64,000 nucleotides of DNA from Sinanaerobacter chloroacetimidivorans (GCF_018128545.1 NZ_JAGSND010000004.1:124001-188000), one strand, 5' to 3'; shown: positions 26,151 through 35,630, numbered from the stretch's first letter. Numbers and translations: made by a program. Notes: generated by a model not told the origin, from the sequence alone.

Positions 26151-26828
26151 TTATAGAAATGCTTCCTTTTCAATCGCTTCTGATATTAATTGATGACCTT
26201 TTTCGTTTGGATGAATGCCGTCCTCGCAGAGATAATCGCTAAAGTCCTTCTTTTCGGAGAAAACGGATCGGATGTCGATCATCGGAGCTTTACAGCTCAA
26301 AGACAGCTCCTGTATGATATTGCTGTACATTTCCTGCCAGCGATAGATGGTTTCCACTTCTCCCAGAAAGGCCATTATGTTTTTAGCATTTAGACCCTTA
26401 CTGATCCATTTGAAATACCTTTTGGCATCGATAGGCGGAAGGCTCAGAAGCACAGGATTGCCGCCGTTTTTCCGTACACGGTCTATCAATGCCGTATATT
26501 GTTCACGAAACAAGTCTGCCGGCGTATTGCAGAGATGTGCACCAAAGGGGTCTTTGGATACCTCCTGCCAATTAAAATCACAATCGTTGCCCCCAAATTC
26601 AAGAATGGTATAATCAAACTGGTTCAGCTTACTTTGATGTTTTGCCAGGATGGCGCTTCCTGCTGTTATGGTGCATCCAAACCGGGCATAATTGGTAATA
26701 GCAATATTTTGCTGCTTTTGAACCAGGTTTGCGAAGCTTTCCTTGAGGAGACAGTATTTATTTTTGGCCGCGTCAAAGATGACGCCTTTTGCTACAGAAT
26801 CTCCAAAAATGCAAACAGAATTTATCAT
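26151..26828 (-). CDS. SGNH/GDSL hydrolase
   Basis: A 225-residue protein with the family blocks: FGDSV (nucleophile Ser) at residue ~10, a Gly in block II, GGNDCD (block III Asn) and DGIHPNEKGH (catalytic Asp-His). No signal peptide is seen, so it is likely a cytoplasmic esterase or lipase-like enzyme of unknown substrate. AGGAGGTG precedes the ATG. It is followed by mutY on the same strand after ~90 bp. Confidence 0.85.
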   Translation of the reverse strand: MINSVCIFGDSVAKGVIFDAAKNKYCLLKESFANLVQKQQNIAITNYARFGCTITAGSAILAKHQSKLNQFDYTILEFGGNDCDFNWQEVSKDPFGAHLCNTPADLFREQYTALIDRVRKNGGNPVLLSLPPIDAKRYFKWISKGLNAKNIMAFLGEVETIYRWQEMYSNIIQELSLSCKAPMIDIRSVFSEKKDFSDYLCEDGIHPNEKGHQLISEAIEKEAFL

Positions 26829-27050
26829 GGTATCACCTCCTGATTTGTAAGACTATGTAATATAATATTCATTATTATATTATGCAATTATGAAAATAAC
26901 AATACATTATATTTCTTATTTTAAACTTATTTAAAAAATTATATACATGTGATATGATAAGAATTGCAAAGCTTTCAGACCGAAAAGTTCGGAAGACATT
27001 AGGTAAAAAAAATATTTTATGATAAATATTTGTTAGGATAGGAGAATGAT

Positions 27051-27548
27051 ATGGATCAATTATCACAATTAAAGGAGAAACTATCAAAGGAGCGTCCGGC
27101 ATCCTGGGAGAACCTGCCTGACATTGAGCTTTATAAAGATCAGGTTGTAGGATATATGCAGCGCCAGCATACCCTGGAACCGGAAGATGCACAGCTTACC
27201 GGTGCTATGATCAATAACTATATTAAAAGCGGACTTCTGCCGAGAGCCAGCGGTAAAAAGTATACGAAGGATCATCTGGCATATCTCACCGCCATTTGCG
27301 CCTTGAAACAGGTGCTGAGCGTCAGCGAGACCGACCTCTTGATGAAAGCCCAGCCGGAAGGGAAGGATGCGGAAAGGTTTTATAACGAATATACCATGCT
27401 TTTAGATGAGTCTTTAAAAGAAACCGTAGATTTGATAAATGAAAGTATGAACAGGGAGGATCTTGCAAGGATGGCTTTTAAATTGGCGGTTACCAGTTAT
27501 GTGCAGAAGCTGCTATGTAAAAAATTACTGGATATTCTAAAGATTTAA
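27051..27548 (+). CDS. DUF1836 protein (predicted HTH-like)
   Basis: A 165-residue protein. YMQRQHTLEPEDAQLTGAMINNYIKSGLLP and KKYTKDHLAYL are typical of DUF1836, which looks like a MerR-type winged helix without other domains. A regulatory role is plausible but unproven. GGAGAATGAT precedes the ATG at 27051. It is divergent from the SGNH hydrolase and stands upstream of the sigma-54 activator gene without clear linkage. Confidence 0.8.
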   Translation: MDQLSQLKEKLSKERPASWENLPDIELYKDQVVGYMQRQHTLEPEDAQLTGAMINNYIKSGLLPRASGKKYTKDHLAYLTAICALKQVLSVSETDLLMKAQPEGKDAERFYNEYTMLLDESLKETVDLINESMNREDLARMAFKLAVTSYVQKLLCKKLLDILKI

Positions 27549-27603
27549 TAGGAGCAGGAACCTTTTGTGATCTCCTGTTACTTAATTTTACAGATAATAA
27601 GTA

Positions 27604-27633
27604 TTGTAAAGCCTTCGACATTTAGTGTAAGAT
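27604..27633 (+). promoter_or_regulatory. Possible sigma-70 type promoter of the sigma-54 activator
   Basis: TTGTAA, an 18-bp spacer and TAAGAT, ~45 nt before the start at 27678. Only partial matches, but no sigma-54 box is seen here, so the activator is probably expressed constitutively. Confidence 0.35.
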
Positions 27634-27677
27634 ATCAGTAATCAATATCGCATCTGTTGACAGCAAGGAGGATATGT

Positions 27678-29420
27678 ATGGATAAGAGCAGTGGATTGTT
27701 AAAGCTTGAGAAATTATCTAAAGATATCATTTTAAATAGTCCCAACGGTATCATCGTAACCGGAGAGGATGGTATTGTTAAATTTATGAATGATTCAGTA
27801 GAGAAATTTTTTGACATAGAAAAAGAAAAAAGCTACGGCAAAATTTTGTCTGATTTTATCCCTGAATTTAAGAATATTGAAAATGAACAAGGAGAAATAC
27901 ATCATATTACTCTAAATAATAGAATTCTGCATATATTGTCCTTTGCATTAAAAGAGACAACTGGCGATGTTGATAAGGCGTATTTGATTTTAGATATTTA
28001 TGAAAGCTCTCTGCTTAAATTGGAATTAAGCCATCAAAAAGGCATGCTTAATGATTTTCAGGAAATTCTGGAAGGATCTCATGACGGAATCCTGGTAACA
28101 GACGGGACTGGGGAAGTTCTTTTTGTAAATAGTTCTTATGAGCGGGTAGCAGAAATTAAAAAAGAAGACCTTTACGGAAAGAATATGAAGGACCTAATCA
28201 ATCCTATCTGGATGCCTAATTCGGTTGCCTTTGTCGTAATTGAGCAAAAGTGCACCGTATCCAAAAAACAGGTAACAAAATCCGGGAAAAATATTATCGT
28301 TACCGGAAAGCCTATTTTTGATAAAAAAGGCGAAATCAAGATGGTTGTCATCAATGCCAGAGATATTTCAGAAATTTACCAGCTTAGAGAAGAGCTTTTG
28401 AAGTCACAAAAAATGGAGAAGATGTATCTTCAAAACTATATTGATTACTCGGAAGGTGCAGAAAAGGAAGGAAAGAATATTTTAGCTGTAAGTCATAAAA
28501 TGCAGGAAGTTCTGGCCCTGGCAGAAAAAGTTGCCAACTTCCAGGCCACCGTATTGATTCTTGGGGAATCCGGAGTGGGAAAAGAGGAAGTTGCGAAGTA
28601 CATCCATTCCTGCAGCCTAAGAAAGGATAAGCATTTTGTAACCATAAACTGTGGAGCGATTCCAGCTAATTTATTGGAATCAGAATTGTTTGGCTATGAA
28701 AAAGGGGCTTTTACCGGGGCATCTCAGTCCGGGAAGGAAGGACTGCTTGAGATGGCCGACGGAGGAGTGGCATTTCTTGATGAAATTGGGGAGACCCCCT
28801 TAGACTTTCAGGTAAAACTTCTTAGAGTTCTGGAGACCAAAGAAATCAGAAGAGTCGGTTCCGTTAACGGTAAAATCATCGATGTACGAATTATTGCTGC
28901 GACTAACAGAAATCTGGAAGAAATGGTAGAGGAGGGCACTTTCAGGGAAGACTTGTTTTACAGGCTGAATGTGGTAAAGATCAATGTGCCGCCTTTAAGG
29001 AAAAGGATGGATGACATTGCCCCTTTAAGTATGTTGTTCTTGGCTAGATTCAACAAAAAATATGGACAAAGTAAGATCCTCACCTATGATATCATAAAAG
29101 AAATGGAAAAGCATCTATGGCATGGAAACGTCAGACAATTAAAAAATGTCATTGAAAATATGGTAATCGTCAGTAATAATGAATATTTGCAGCCTGAAGA
29201 CCTTCCTTGGAATATTGACCCCAATGCGAATATTAATAAGAGAATGATCAATATTGTAGCGCAGAATGAGGAGCTTAATTTGCAGGAATCATTGGATGCA
29301 CTTGAAAAACTGATTCTTGAGAGGGCAAAAAGCAGATTTAGAACCACAAGAGAGATTGCCGACTATTTGCAGGTAAATCAATCCACTATTGTTCGGAAAT
29401 TGCAGAAATATAATCTCTAG
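27678..29420 (+). CDS. Sigma-54 dependent transcriptional activator (PAS-PAS-AAA+-Fis HTH)
   Basis: A 580-residue enhancer-binding protein. Two PAS-type sensor regions (about 10-110 and 130-240) precede the AAA+ domain with Walker A GESGVGKEE near 296 and the sigma-54 contact loop GAFTGA at ~343-348. A Fis-type helix-turn-helix ends it (REIADYLQVNQSTIVRKLQKYNL). The ATG at 27678 follows AAGGAGG. There is no receiver domain, so it probably senses a ligand or redox state through PAS. It lies just before the first of seven sigma-54 promoters in this window and is the best candidate to bind their shared 16-bp dyad. Confidence 0.93.
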   Translation: MDKSSGLLKLEKLSKDIILNSPNGIIVTGEDGIVKFMNDSVEKFFDIEKEKSYGKILSDFIPEFKNIENEQGEIHHITLNNRILHILSFALKETTGDVDKAYLILDIYESSLLKLELSHQKGMLNDFQEILEGSHDGILVTDGTGEVLFVNSSYERVAEIKKEDLYGKNMKDLINPIWMPNSVAFVVIEQKCTVSKKQVTKSGKNIIVTGKPIFDKKGEIKMVVINARDISEIYQLREELLKSQKMEKMYLQNYIDYSEGAEKEGKNILAVSHKMQEVLALAEKVANFQATVLILGESGVGKEEVAKYIHSCSLRKDKHFVTINCGAIPANLLESELFGYEKGAFTGASQSGKEGLLEMADGGVAFLDEIGETPLDFQVKLLRVLETKEIRRVGSVNGKIIDVRIIAATNRNLEEMVEEGTFREDLFYRLNVVKINVPPLRKRMDDIAPLSMLFLARFNKKYGQSKILTYDIIKEMEKHLWHGNVRQLKNVIENMVIVSNNEYLQPEDLPWNIDPNANINKRMINIVAQNEELNLQESLDALEKLILERAKSRFRTTREIADYLQVNQSTIVRKLQKYNL

Positions 29421-29445
29421 AAAAAATAGAAAATATTTGAGAGAT

Positions 29446-29494
29446 AAGCATAGAGCAGCAGAAAACAATCTGTTGCCTATGCTTTATTTTTTTT
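29446..29494 (+). terminator. Terminator of the sigma-54 activator gene
   Basis: AAGCATAG-AGCAGCAGA pairs with TCTGTTGCC-TATGCTT around AAACAA, followed by TATTTTTTTT. It insulates the activator from the TRAP operon. Confidence 0.82.
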
Positions 29495-29512
29495 GATGCC
29501 GATTTGGTATAG

Positions 29513-29528
29513 GATGCTTTATCGCATC
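29513..29528. promoter_or_regulatory. Activator-binding dyad (UAS) for the TRAP promoter
   Basis: Perfect GATGC-TTTATC-GCATC, ending ~88 bp before the -24 GG of the promoter at 29614. The same dyad recurs at 35340, 51070, 55508 and 58740. Binding by the activator at 27678 is inferred. Confidence 0.7.
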
Positions 29529-29613
29529 AGATGTCCAATGGAAAAGGAAGATCTGTCAGCAATGGAATTGACAGATTAACCCTATTTGCAATTTTTTTCT
29601 AAAATATAAAGGA

Positions 29614-29630
29614 TTGGCATAAAGATTGCG
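29614..29630 (+). promoter_or_regulatory. Sigma-54 promoter of the TRAP transporter operon
   Basis: TTGGCAT-aaaga-TTGCG: GG at 29616-29617 and GC at 29628-29629 are separated by exactly 10 bp as in the TGGCAC-N5-TTGC consensus. Transcription would start ~60 nt before dctP. Confidence 0.85.
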
Positions 29631-29699
29631 GAGTAACTGTATGTGGCAAGTCTAGAATACATAGTTACCTATTTAAGAAACTAGAGAAGGAGTTAATCA

Positions 29700-30719
29700 A
29701 TGAAAACAAGAAAAATAATAGCAAGCGTATTGGTGCTTGCACTGGTTGTTGCATTTTCTGGTTGCGGCGGTGAGAAAGAGGCCTCCGCAGATGGCCAGAA
29801 AAAGGTCGTTCTGCATGTCGGATCTACTGTGGCTACCACCCATGCTTGGTACAGAGCTGCGGAACAGATGAAAGATGAAGTTTATGAAAAATCCAACGGA
29901 AGTATAGAACTGGTATTGGACTTTGGCGGAGTTCACGGAGGTGACCGTGAAATTACCGAAGCCGTTCAGAATGGAACCTTAGGTATGGCTTGGGCTGCTG
30001 ACATTGGATATGCAACCGTTTTCCCTGAAATAGGCTATGTGAATCTGCCTTATCTATTCCCTTCTCAGGAGGACGTGGACAGTACTTATTATAACGGTTG
30101 GATCGGAGAGTCGGTAAAGTCCACTATGGAAAAAAAGGGTATGGAAATTCTAGGATTTACCGACAGTGATTTCCGTTATTTAACCAATTCCAAACAGCCG
30201 GTGCAAAAGCCGGATGATCTGAAGAATTTAAAGATCCGAACTCCTCAGAACCCGATGTATGTTAAGTTCTTTACGGAAATAGGATGTCAACCTACAGCTA
30301 TGAATATTACAGAAGTTGCATCCGCATTGCAGCAGAAGGCTATCGATGGACAGGATAACGGACCGATTCTGACATATACCTTTGGTTTCTATCAGTTCCA
30401 GCCGTATTTGACAAGAACCAACCACGCATTTGCAGGTGCCGCATTGTTTACTTCAAAGGCAACAATGGATAAGCTATCCCCGGAACAGCAGTCGATCATC
30501 AGGGAATTGGGAGCAAAATACGCTGATGTATCATTGAAAATGATGAGAGAAGATGTTGCTGTGTTTGAGAAGGAAATGGCTGATAACGGAGTTCAACTTT
30601 TGGACAGTACTCCTGAGCTGGATGCTTTATTCAAAGAGGCGGCCAAAAAAGTATGGAATGATCCTGAAGCTACTAAGAATTTTGATCAAGAGGTTATGAA
30701 AAAGCTATTGGAACAGTAA
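29700..30719 (+). CDS. dctP: TRAP transporter substrate-binding lipoprotein (DctP family)
   Basis: A 339-residue protein with a lipoprotein signal (basic KTRK, hydrophobic core, lipobox FSGC with Cys near residue 21) and the DctP fold. RTPQNPMYVKFFTEIGCQPTAM holds the conserved Arg that binds the substrate carboxylate, and DGQDNGP follows. It captures an organic acid outside the membrane for the DctQM permease. Ligand identity cannot be read; neighbouring hydroxyacid enzymes suggest a hydroxy- or sugar acid. Confidence 0.93.
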   Translation: MKTRKIIASVLVLALVVAFSGCGGEKEASADGQKKVVLHVGSTVATTHAWYRAAEQMKDEVYEKSNGSIELVLDFGGVHGGDREITEAVQNGTLGMAWAADIGYATVFPEIGYVNLPYLFPSQEDVDSTYYNGWIGESVKSTMEKKGMEILGFTDSDFRYLTNSKQPVQKPDDLKNLKIRTPQNPMYVKFFTEIGCQPTAMNITEVASALQQKAIDGQDNGPILTYTFGFYQFQPYLTRTNHAFAGAALFTSKATMDKLSPEQQSIIRELGAKYADVSLKMMREDVAVFEKEMADNGVQLLDSTPELDALFKEAAKKVWNDPEATKNFDQEVMKKLLEQ

Positions 30720-30788
30720 TGCATAAATTGGATGCCGGAGCAGTATGGTTCTGCTCCGGTAACAATTCCTTAGATTGAGAGGAACCCT

Positions 30789-31349
30789 ATGGAAAGAAAC
30801 AATAAAATTGCAGCAATTTCAGCTGCCATCTGCTTTCTGGAAAAAAATATTACAGTGATTTTCTTTTTTCTAATGCTATGCCTTCTGATGATACAGGTAA
30901 TCTGTAGATATTATCTTCATCTTCCTTTAGCCTGGGTAGAAGAAATGATCCGGTATATCTATATCGGTGTAGGATTTCTTGGTGCAGCTGTAGCTGTAAA
31001 AGAGCGTGGTCACATTGAGATTAATATTTTGCCGTCAATCTTAAAAGGCATTTTGAAATCGAATCATAAAGTTCGCAAGGTGCTGATGTTTACAGATGTT
31101 ATCGTCTATATAATTGGTACCGGATTCTGGACTTATATTGTATATACCATGACACATTATATGCTTGAAGTGAAAGCACAAAATCAGCTTTCCGTTGCCA
31201 TGGAGATTCCCATGTGGATTATTGTGGCGATTATCGTAATCTCAAGCATATTATGTGCTTTTCATTACTTATTTAACTTGATCCTCATCTTTCATTTACA
31301 AAAAACCTTGGATACTGGAGAAGAGGAGGTTCTGAAGCAGCATGAGTAA
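30789..31349 (+). CDS. dctQ: TRAP transporter small permease (DctQ)
   Basis: A 186-residue membrane protein with four transmembrane helices and the DctQ signature region (VICRYYLHLPLAWVEEMIRY). It partners the large subunit encoded next, with which it overlaps by 8 bp, and the binding protein before it. It helps form the sodium-coupled TRAP complex. Confidence 0.92.
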   Translation: MERNNKIAAISAAICFLEKNITVIFFFLMLCLLMIQVICRYYLHLPLAWVEEMIRYIYIGVGFLGAAVAVKERGHIEINILPSILKGILKSNHKVRKVLMFTDVIVYIIGTGFWTYIVYTMTHYMLEVKAQNQLSVAMEIPMWIIVAIIVISSILCAFHYLFNLILIFHLQKTLDTGEEEVLKQHE

Positions 31350-32640
31350 TTTGATTTTGTTTTTAACTGTTTTTATGCTTCTTGCCTTTCTCAGATTTCC
31401 GGTACCTTTTAGCATGGGCCTTTCTGCTATAGCTGTTATGCTTTATTCAGGACTGCCTTTAACCAGCGTTGCTCCGGCAGTATTTGCATCTTTAGATTCT
31501 TTTACATTCCTGGCAATTCCTGCTTTTATTTTTGCTGGCGATCTTATGGCGGTAGCAGGTATTTCCACGGCAATTATGAACTTTTCCAATTCAATATTCG
31601 GGAGACTCAGAGGGGCTGTAGGTGCTGTTACGGTAGTTACATCTCTATTGTTCGGGGCAATTACAGGATCATCTCTTGCTACCATTACTGGTATTGGGGG
31701 GATGATGCTGCCAGAGATGCTGAAGCATGGCTATGATAGAAAATACAGTACTGCTCTCATCAGTGCCTGCGGATTTCTGGGTATCTTAATTCCGCCAAGT
31801 ATACCCGGTATTATCTATGCGATGATGTCCGGTACAAACTTAATGAAGGTTTGGTTATGTACCGTAACTCCCGGAATTTTTCTGGGAATCTCTTTTATTC
31901 TAATCAACTATTTTACATATGGAAGAAAGCAGGAGAAAACCAAAGAGAATTTTCAGCTTTCACTTTACTTCGGCGGTATCGGTAAATCATTTAAGGAATC
32001 CATCATTGCGCTGCTTATGCCGGTCATAATCTTTTACGGCATTTATGGAGGGGTTTTTACCCCTACAGAAGCCGGTGCGGTGGCAGTCTTCTACGGTCTG
32101 ATCATTGGATGGATCTTTATGCCGTTAATCAAGAAAAATTGGCCGGAAAAAAAAATAAAAACCCTTGTTGAAGATTCTGCCATTTCCAGTGCATCTATAG
32201 CGATGCTGATGGTCTTTGCCGCAGTAGCCGGAAGGATGATTACCTTTACCAGGATTCCGGAAGTACTGACAAATACCTTGTTAAGCGTAACGGATTCACA
32301 ATTTGTATTTTTGTTGATCCTAAACGTGCTGCTGATCATTGTAGGAATGTTTTTAGAGACCAATACAAGCATTCTGCTGTTAGGTCCTATCCTGATACCT
32401 GTAGCAACTTCCTTCGGTGTGGATCCCATACACTTTGCGGCGATCATGTTGTTGAATCTTGAAATCGGGATGGTTACTCCTCCGTTTGCCGCAAACCTGT
32501 TCGTTGGATGTAAAGTAGGCAAGGTTACTCTGGATGAGGTGCTGCCGCATATGATCCCATTTTGGATTGCCTGTTTGATTGTGCTGCTGATTGTAACCTA
32601 TGTACCTTCTGTGGTATTGTTCCTTCCCAATTTGTTTTAG
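31342..32640 (+). CDS. dctM: TRAP transporter large permease (DctM)
   Basis: A 432-residue membrane protein with ~12 helices. LFGAITGSSLATITGIGGMMLPEM and LLNLEIGMVTPPFAANLFV are typical DctM segments. It forms the transport channel of the TRAP system. Translation is coupled to dctQ by overlap; a strong bidirectional terminator follows. Confidence 0.94.
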   Translation: MSNLILFLTVFMLLAFLRFPVPFSMGLSAIAVMLYSGLPLTSVAPAVFASLDSFTFLAIPAFIFAGDLMAVAGISTAIMNFSNSIFGRLRGAVGAVTVVTSLLFGAITGSSLATITGIGGMMLPEMLKHGYDRKYSTALISACGFLGILIPPSIPGIIYAMMSGTNLMKVWLCTVTPGIFLGISFILINYFTYGRKQEKTKENFQLSLYFGGIGKSFKESIIALLMPVIIFYGIYGGVFTPTEAGAVAVFYGLIIGWIFMPLIKKNWPEKKIKTLVEDSAISSASIAMLMVFAAVAGRMITFTRIPEVLTNTLLSVTDSQFVFLLILNVLLIIVGMFLETNTSILLLGPILIPVATSFGVDPIHFAAIMLLNLEIGMVTPPFAANLFVGCKVGKVTLDEVLPHMIPFWIACLIVLLIVTYVPSVVLFLPNLF

Positions 32641-32676
32641 TGAGTAAATCTCTCCTCTTCAAAGTACAAGCCAATA

Positions 32677-32714
32677 AAACAAAAGCTCCTGCCGAGGCGG
32701 GAGCTTTTGTTTTG
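32677..32714. terminator. Bidirectional terminator between dctM and the UxaA-like gene
   Basis: AAAACAAAAGCTCCTGCC and GGCGGGAGCTTTTGTTTT form a nearly perfect long stem around a 2-3 base loop, with A-run on one side and T-run on the other, so it works in both directions for the convergent genes. Confidence 0.9.
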
Positions 32715-32722
32715 GAGAGTCT

Positions 32723-34231
32723 TTACAGGGTCACCCCATCTCTTAAAATCCCCATCTGGTAGTATTCGTTTATTTCGTTTTTTGTCAAATAATTTCCGTT
32801 AATTACTTCCAGAACCTTTTGGTAGAGCTCATCCTGCAGCTCCTGTTCTTCCTGCGGTGATTGCACTCGAAGGAGCCTGCCTGCATCAAAATCGATCCAT
32901 CCTTTTTTCTTTTCAGCCAGAACACTATTGGAAGCCAGCCGGAAGGTGGGGCCTGCAAAGCCGCAGGGTGTTCCCCGGCCGGTAGTGAAGATCGTCAGAA
33001 CAGCCCCGGCAGCAATTTGGCCTGTAACCCCAGTTAGATCATTTCCCGGGCCGCTGACCAGAACCAATCCCTGTTTGCTGGCTCTCCCTCCATAGGCAAC
33101 AACCTCCGTAACAGCGCAATTGCCGCCTTTTTGAATACAGCCCAGAGACTTTTCTTCGATAGTACTTAGGCCGCCGGCCTTATTTCCCTGGGTAGGATTA
33201 TCACTGACTTTTTCTCCGTAACGCTGGAAATAATCTGCATAATTTTCTATCAGGGACACGACTTGACAAAAGACCTCTTGGTTTATGGCACGATTCATTA
33301 AAATATGTTCTGCACCGAACATTTCAGGCACTTCCGTCATGGAAACCGTGGCTCCGGCGGAAACCAGACGTTCTGCCAGACTGCCTGTAATTTTATTGGC
33401 CGTAATACCGGAGAAACCATCGGAGCCGCCGCAATTTAAAGCAATATGCAATTTGCTCAGGGGCGCAGGAGTTCGTTTGTCTTCGTTCATTGCTTCCCGA
33501 ATCTCATCACAAAGAGCCATCCCGTCGGCCAATTCATCTTCCGATTCCTGCAGTACTAAAAATTTAATGCGGGAAGGGTCAAAATTTCCCATGTATTTTT
33601 TCAGCTGCACCAGATCGTTAATCTCACAGCCTAAACTGACAACCAGCACTCCTCCGAAATTAGGATTTTTAATAATCCCGGCTATGGTCCTGCCCGTTGT
33701 CTCCAAATCTTTTCCCGTCTGACTGCATCCGTAAGGGTGCGTCAGCGGAAGGATGCCGTCAAAGTTTTCTGTTTTCTTATATTTTTCTTTCGCTATGGAG
33801 GCAATCTTTTGAAGAGGACCGTTGGCACAAAATACGGTTGGAATGACAGCAAGATGATTTCTGATGCCCACTGAGCCATCATACCTACTGTAACCCATAA
33901 AGGTTTCTGCGCTGCCGCCCGGGAGAACAGCTTCTTGATTATAAGTATATTCATAACTCTTTCGTGTATTGGCGCAGGTTGACATGTTATGATCGTGCAC
34001 CCAGCTTCCTTTTTTTATATCGGTTATGGTAATACCTATGGTATTGCCATACTTAATAACCGGATCCCCCGCTGGAATATCTGTCAGTGCAAACTTATGG
34101 GCGTCAGGGATGTTTTCCAGTAACACGATTTCACTGTTGTCAATCTCTGCTACATTTCCTTTTTCCAGCGGCGTCAATGCTACTGCCACGTTGTCCCTGG
34201 AATAAATTTTAATACCTTTAGCTTGACTCAT
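32723..34231 (-). CDS. UxaA-family hydrolyase (altronate/galactarate dehydratase-like)
   Basis: A 502-residue fusion of an N-terminal SAF domain (residues ~10-90, with VHDHNM) and the large UxaA domain (GYSRYDGSVGIRNHLAVIPTV, THPYGCSQTG, ALNCGGSDGFSGITAN). The family dehydrates sugar acids such as altronate and galactarate, or lyses sulfolactate when split into SuyA/SuyB. The full-length fusion favours a sugar-acid dehydratase. It overlaps the upstream 2-hydroxyacid dehydrogenase by 14 bp and is transcribed with it from a minus-strand sigma-54 promoter, opposite a TRAP organic-acid importer. Confidence 0.87.
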   Translation of the reverse strand: MSQAKGIKIYSRDNVAVALTPLEKGNVAEIDNSEIVLLENIPDAHKFALTDIPAGDPVIKYGNTIGITITDIKKGSWVHDHNMSTCANTRKSYEYTYNQEAVLPGGSAETFMGYSRYDGSVGIRNHLAVIPTVFCANGPLQKIASIAKEKYKKTENFDGILPLTHPYGCSQTGKDLETTGRTIAGIIKNPNFGGVLVVSLGCEINDLVQLKKYMGNFDPSRIKFLVLQESEDELADGMALCDEIREAMNEDKRTPAPLSKLHIALNCGGSDGFSGITANKITGSLAERLVSAGATVSMTEVPEMFGAEHILMNRAINQEVFCQVVSLIENYADYFQRYGEKVSDNPTQGNKAGGLSTIEEKSLGCIQKGGNCAVTEVVAYGGRASKQGLVLVSGPGNDLTGVTGQIAAGAVLTIFTTGRGTPCGFAGPTFRLASNSVLAEKKKGWIDFDAGRLLRVQSPQEEQELQDELYQKVLEVINGNYLTKNEINEYYQMGILRDGVTL

Positions 34232-35240
34232 TTTCTTTTTCCTCCTTATGAAGCTCCTTCAGCTTCAAATTCTGTTTTACTTCCGGGTTCACCAGATGTT
34301 TGGGAAAATATCCGGATAGGACTCTTAAAACTTCCTCTGCTACGGTTTTCTGCAGCTTGTTTTGCGATGCGGTAGAATACCAAGCGGAATGAGGGGTAAG
34401 CATCACATTTTTCATAGTAAGGAGCTTATTGCTCTTTTTCGGCGGCTCCTCTTGAAGGACATCCAGTGCAGCACCCGCTATGACCCCCTGCTCCAGGGCC
34501 CAAATCAAATCTTCCTCATGAATCAGGCCTCCTCGGCTGACATTGATGATAAATGCAGATTTCTTCATGGCCATAAAAGTATTTCTCTGAAAGAGATTTT
34601 TGGTCTTGCTGGTCAGGGGAGAATGAATGGTAATGTAATCAGCATTCACTATGATTTCATCAAATGACTTTAATTTTCCTCCGAGACTCTCTACCTGTCC
34701 TTTTTCAGCATGATTGCTATGAACCCATATTTCACCGCAAAAAGGACGAAGCTTCCTAAGATAGGCGGCGGAGATGTGCCCAAATCCGATAATTCCAACA
34801 ATGGAGTCTCTAAGGCTCAGAAGCGGAGCTGCGGACTTATAATCCCAGTTTCCCTCAGATACCGAAGAATGGTATAGCGGCAGCTTTCTGTTTAAATTCA
34901 GCAACATGGCGACTGCATGTGTGGAAACCTCATCTGTACAATAATCCTCAACATTTGAGACACAAATATCTTTTTCGGTGGCGGAAGATATATCAATGGT
35001 ATCAATTCCCGTAGCATATCTTGCAATTATTTTGCATCGGTCCATATGACCGATGATTTTTTTTGTTATCCGCGCATGTTGCGTTATCAAAGCATCACAG
35101 TCATGAGCTACCCGGATAATATCCTTTTCGCTTTTCAGTTGATAAGGGAATACACTGGCACCGATCTGACCTAAAATAGAAATCTCATTTTCAATGGACT
35201 CGTATTCCCGGTCTGTAATTACTACTTTATATCCAATCAT
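34218..35240 (-). CDS. D-isomer specific 2-hydroxyacid dehydrogenase
   Basis: A 340-residue NAD-dependent dehydrogenase of the D-2-hydroxyacid/C-terminal-binding-protein type. The Rossmann signature is VGIIGFGHISAAYLRKL (a Ser replaces the usual third Gly region). INVSRGGLIHEEDL supplies the substrate Arg, and LTPHSAWYS the catalytic His. The start at 35240 follows AAGGAGG and lies ~20 nt after the predicted sigma-54 start site, which rules out an in-frame ATG at 35255. It would interconvert an R-2-hydroxyacid and a 2-oxoacid. Confidence 0.88.
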   Translation of the reverse strand: MIGYKVVITDREYESIENEISILGQIGASVFPYQLKSEKDIIRVAHDCDALITQHARITKKIIGHMDRCKIIARYATGIDTIDISSATEKDICVSNVEDYCTDEVSTHAVAMLLNLNRKLPLYHSSVSEGNWDYKSAAPLLSLRDSIVGIIGFGHISAAYLRKLRPFCGEIWVHSNHAEKGQVESLGGKLKSFDEIIVNADYITIHSPLTSKTKNLFQRNTFMAMKKSAFIINVSRGGLIHEEDLIWALEQGVIAGAALDVLQEEPPKKSNKLLTMKNVMLTPHSAWYSTASQNKLQKTVAEEVLRVLSGYFPKHLVNPEVKQNLKLKELHKEEKENESS

Positions 35241-35269
35241 GGTTTCCTCCTTCATTTACGAAACAATGT

Positions 35270-35286
35270 AGCAAGATTTATGCCGC
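35270..35286 (-). promoter_or_regulatory. Minus-strand sigma-54 promoter of the dehydrogenase/UxaA unit
   Basis: Minus strand CGGCAT-aaatc-TTGCT with GG (35284-35283) and GC (35272-35271) exactly 10 bp apart. The first base differs from the T of the consensus. It shares the dyad at 35340 with the divergent promoter at 35508. Confidence 0.72.
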
Positions 35287-35339
35287 AAGCGGATACGACT
35301 GAATTATGGGAAAATCACATTTTTAAACCTTGATTGTAC

Positions 35340-35355
35340 GATGCGTGAGGGCATC
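35340..35355. promoter_or_regulatory. Shared activator-binding dyad (UAS) between divergent sigma-54 promoters
   Basis: Perfect GATGC-GTGAGG-GCATC. It lies ~56 bp from the minus-strand promoter and ~154 bp from the plus-strand one, so a single bound activator oligomer could serve both. An extra half-site GCATC is at 35368-35372. The rest of the 390-bp gap between the divergent genes holds no ORF I can support. Confidence 0.7.
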
Positions 35356-35507
35356 AAAAATAGAAACGCATCAGAAAATCATATACCTAAAAATAACTAT
35401 AGAGTTCGTAAAGCTATAAAGAGAGAGAATTGATAAATGGCCTGATTACTGGATTTAGAAGGTTTTTTACTTTTGACTAAAGATTTAATAAAAAAATGAA
35501 TTCTCTA

Positions 35508-35523
35508 TGGCATGGTATTTGCG
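35508..35523 (+). promoter_or_regulatory. Sigma-54 promoter of the 13-gene acyl-CoA operon
   Basis: TGGCAT-ggtat-TTGCG with GG (35509-35510) and GC (35521-35522) 10 bp apart. It would give a ~97-nt leader before the acyl-CoA dehydrogenase gene. Confidence 0.83.
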
Positions 35524-35630
35524 TTAGGAAGAGATAGCGTATCAAAGCCTTATGAAAACCTATGAATTGTAAGCTAAATTATGATGAGAAAGCAGTTATG
35601 CTGCATTTTTAAATCACAGGAGGTAATAGA

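Noticed and set aside
27549..27590. Terminator after the DUF1836 gene
   Set aside because: Only a short GGAG/CTCC pairing with a long loop and no clear T-run.
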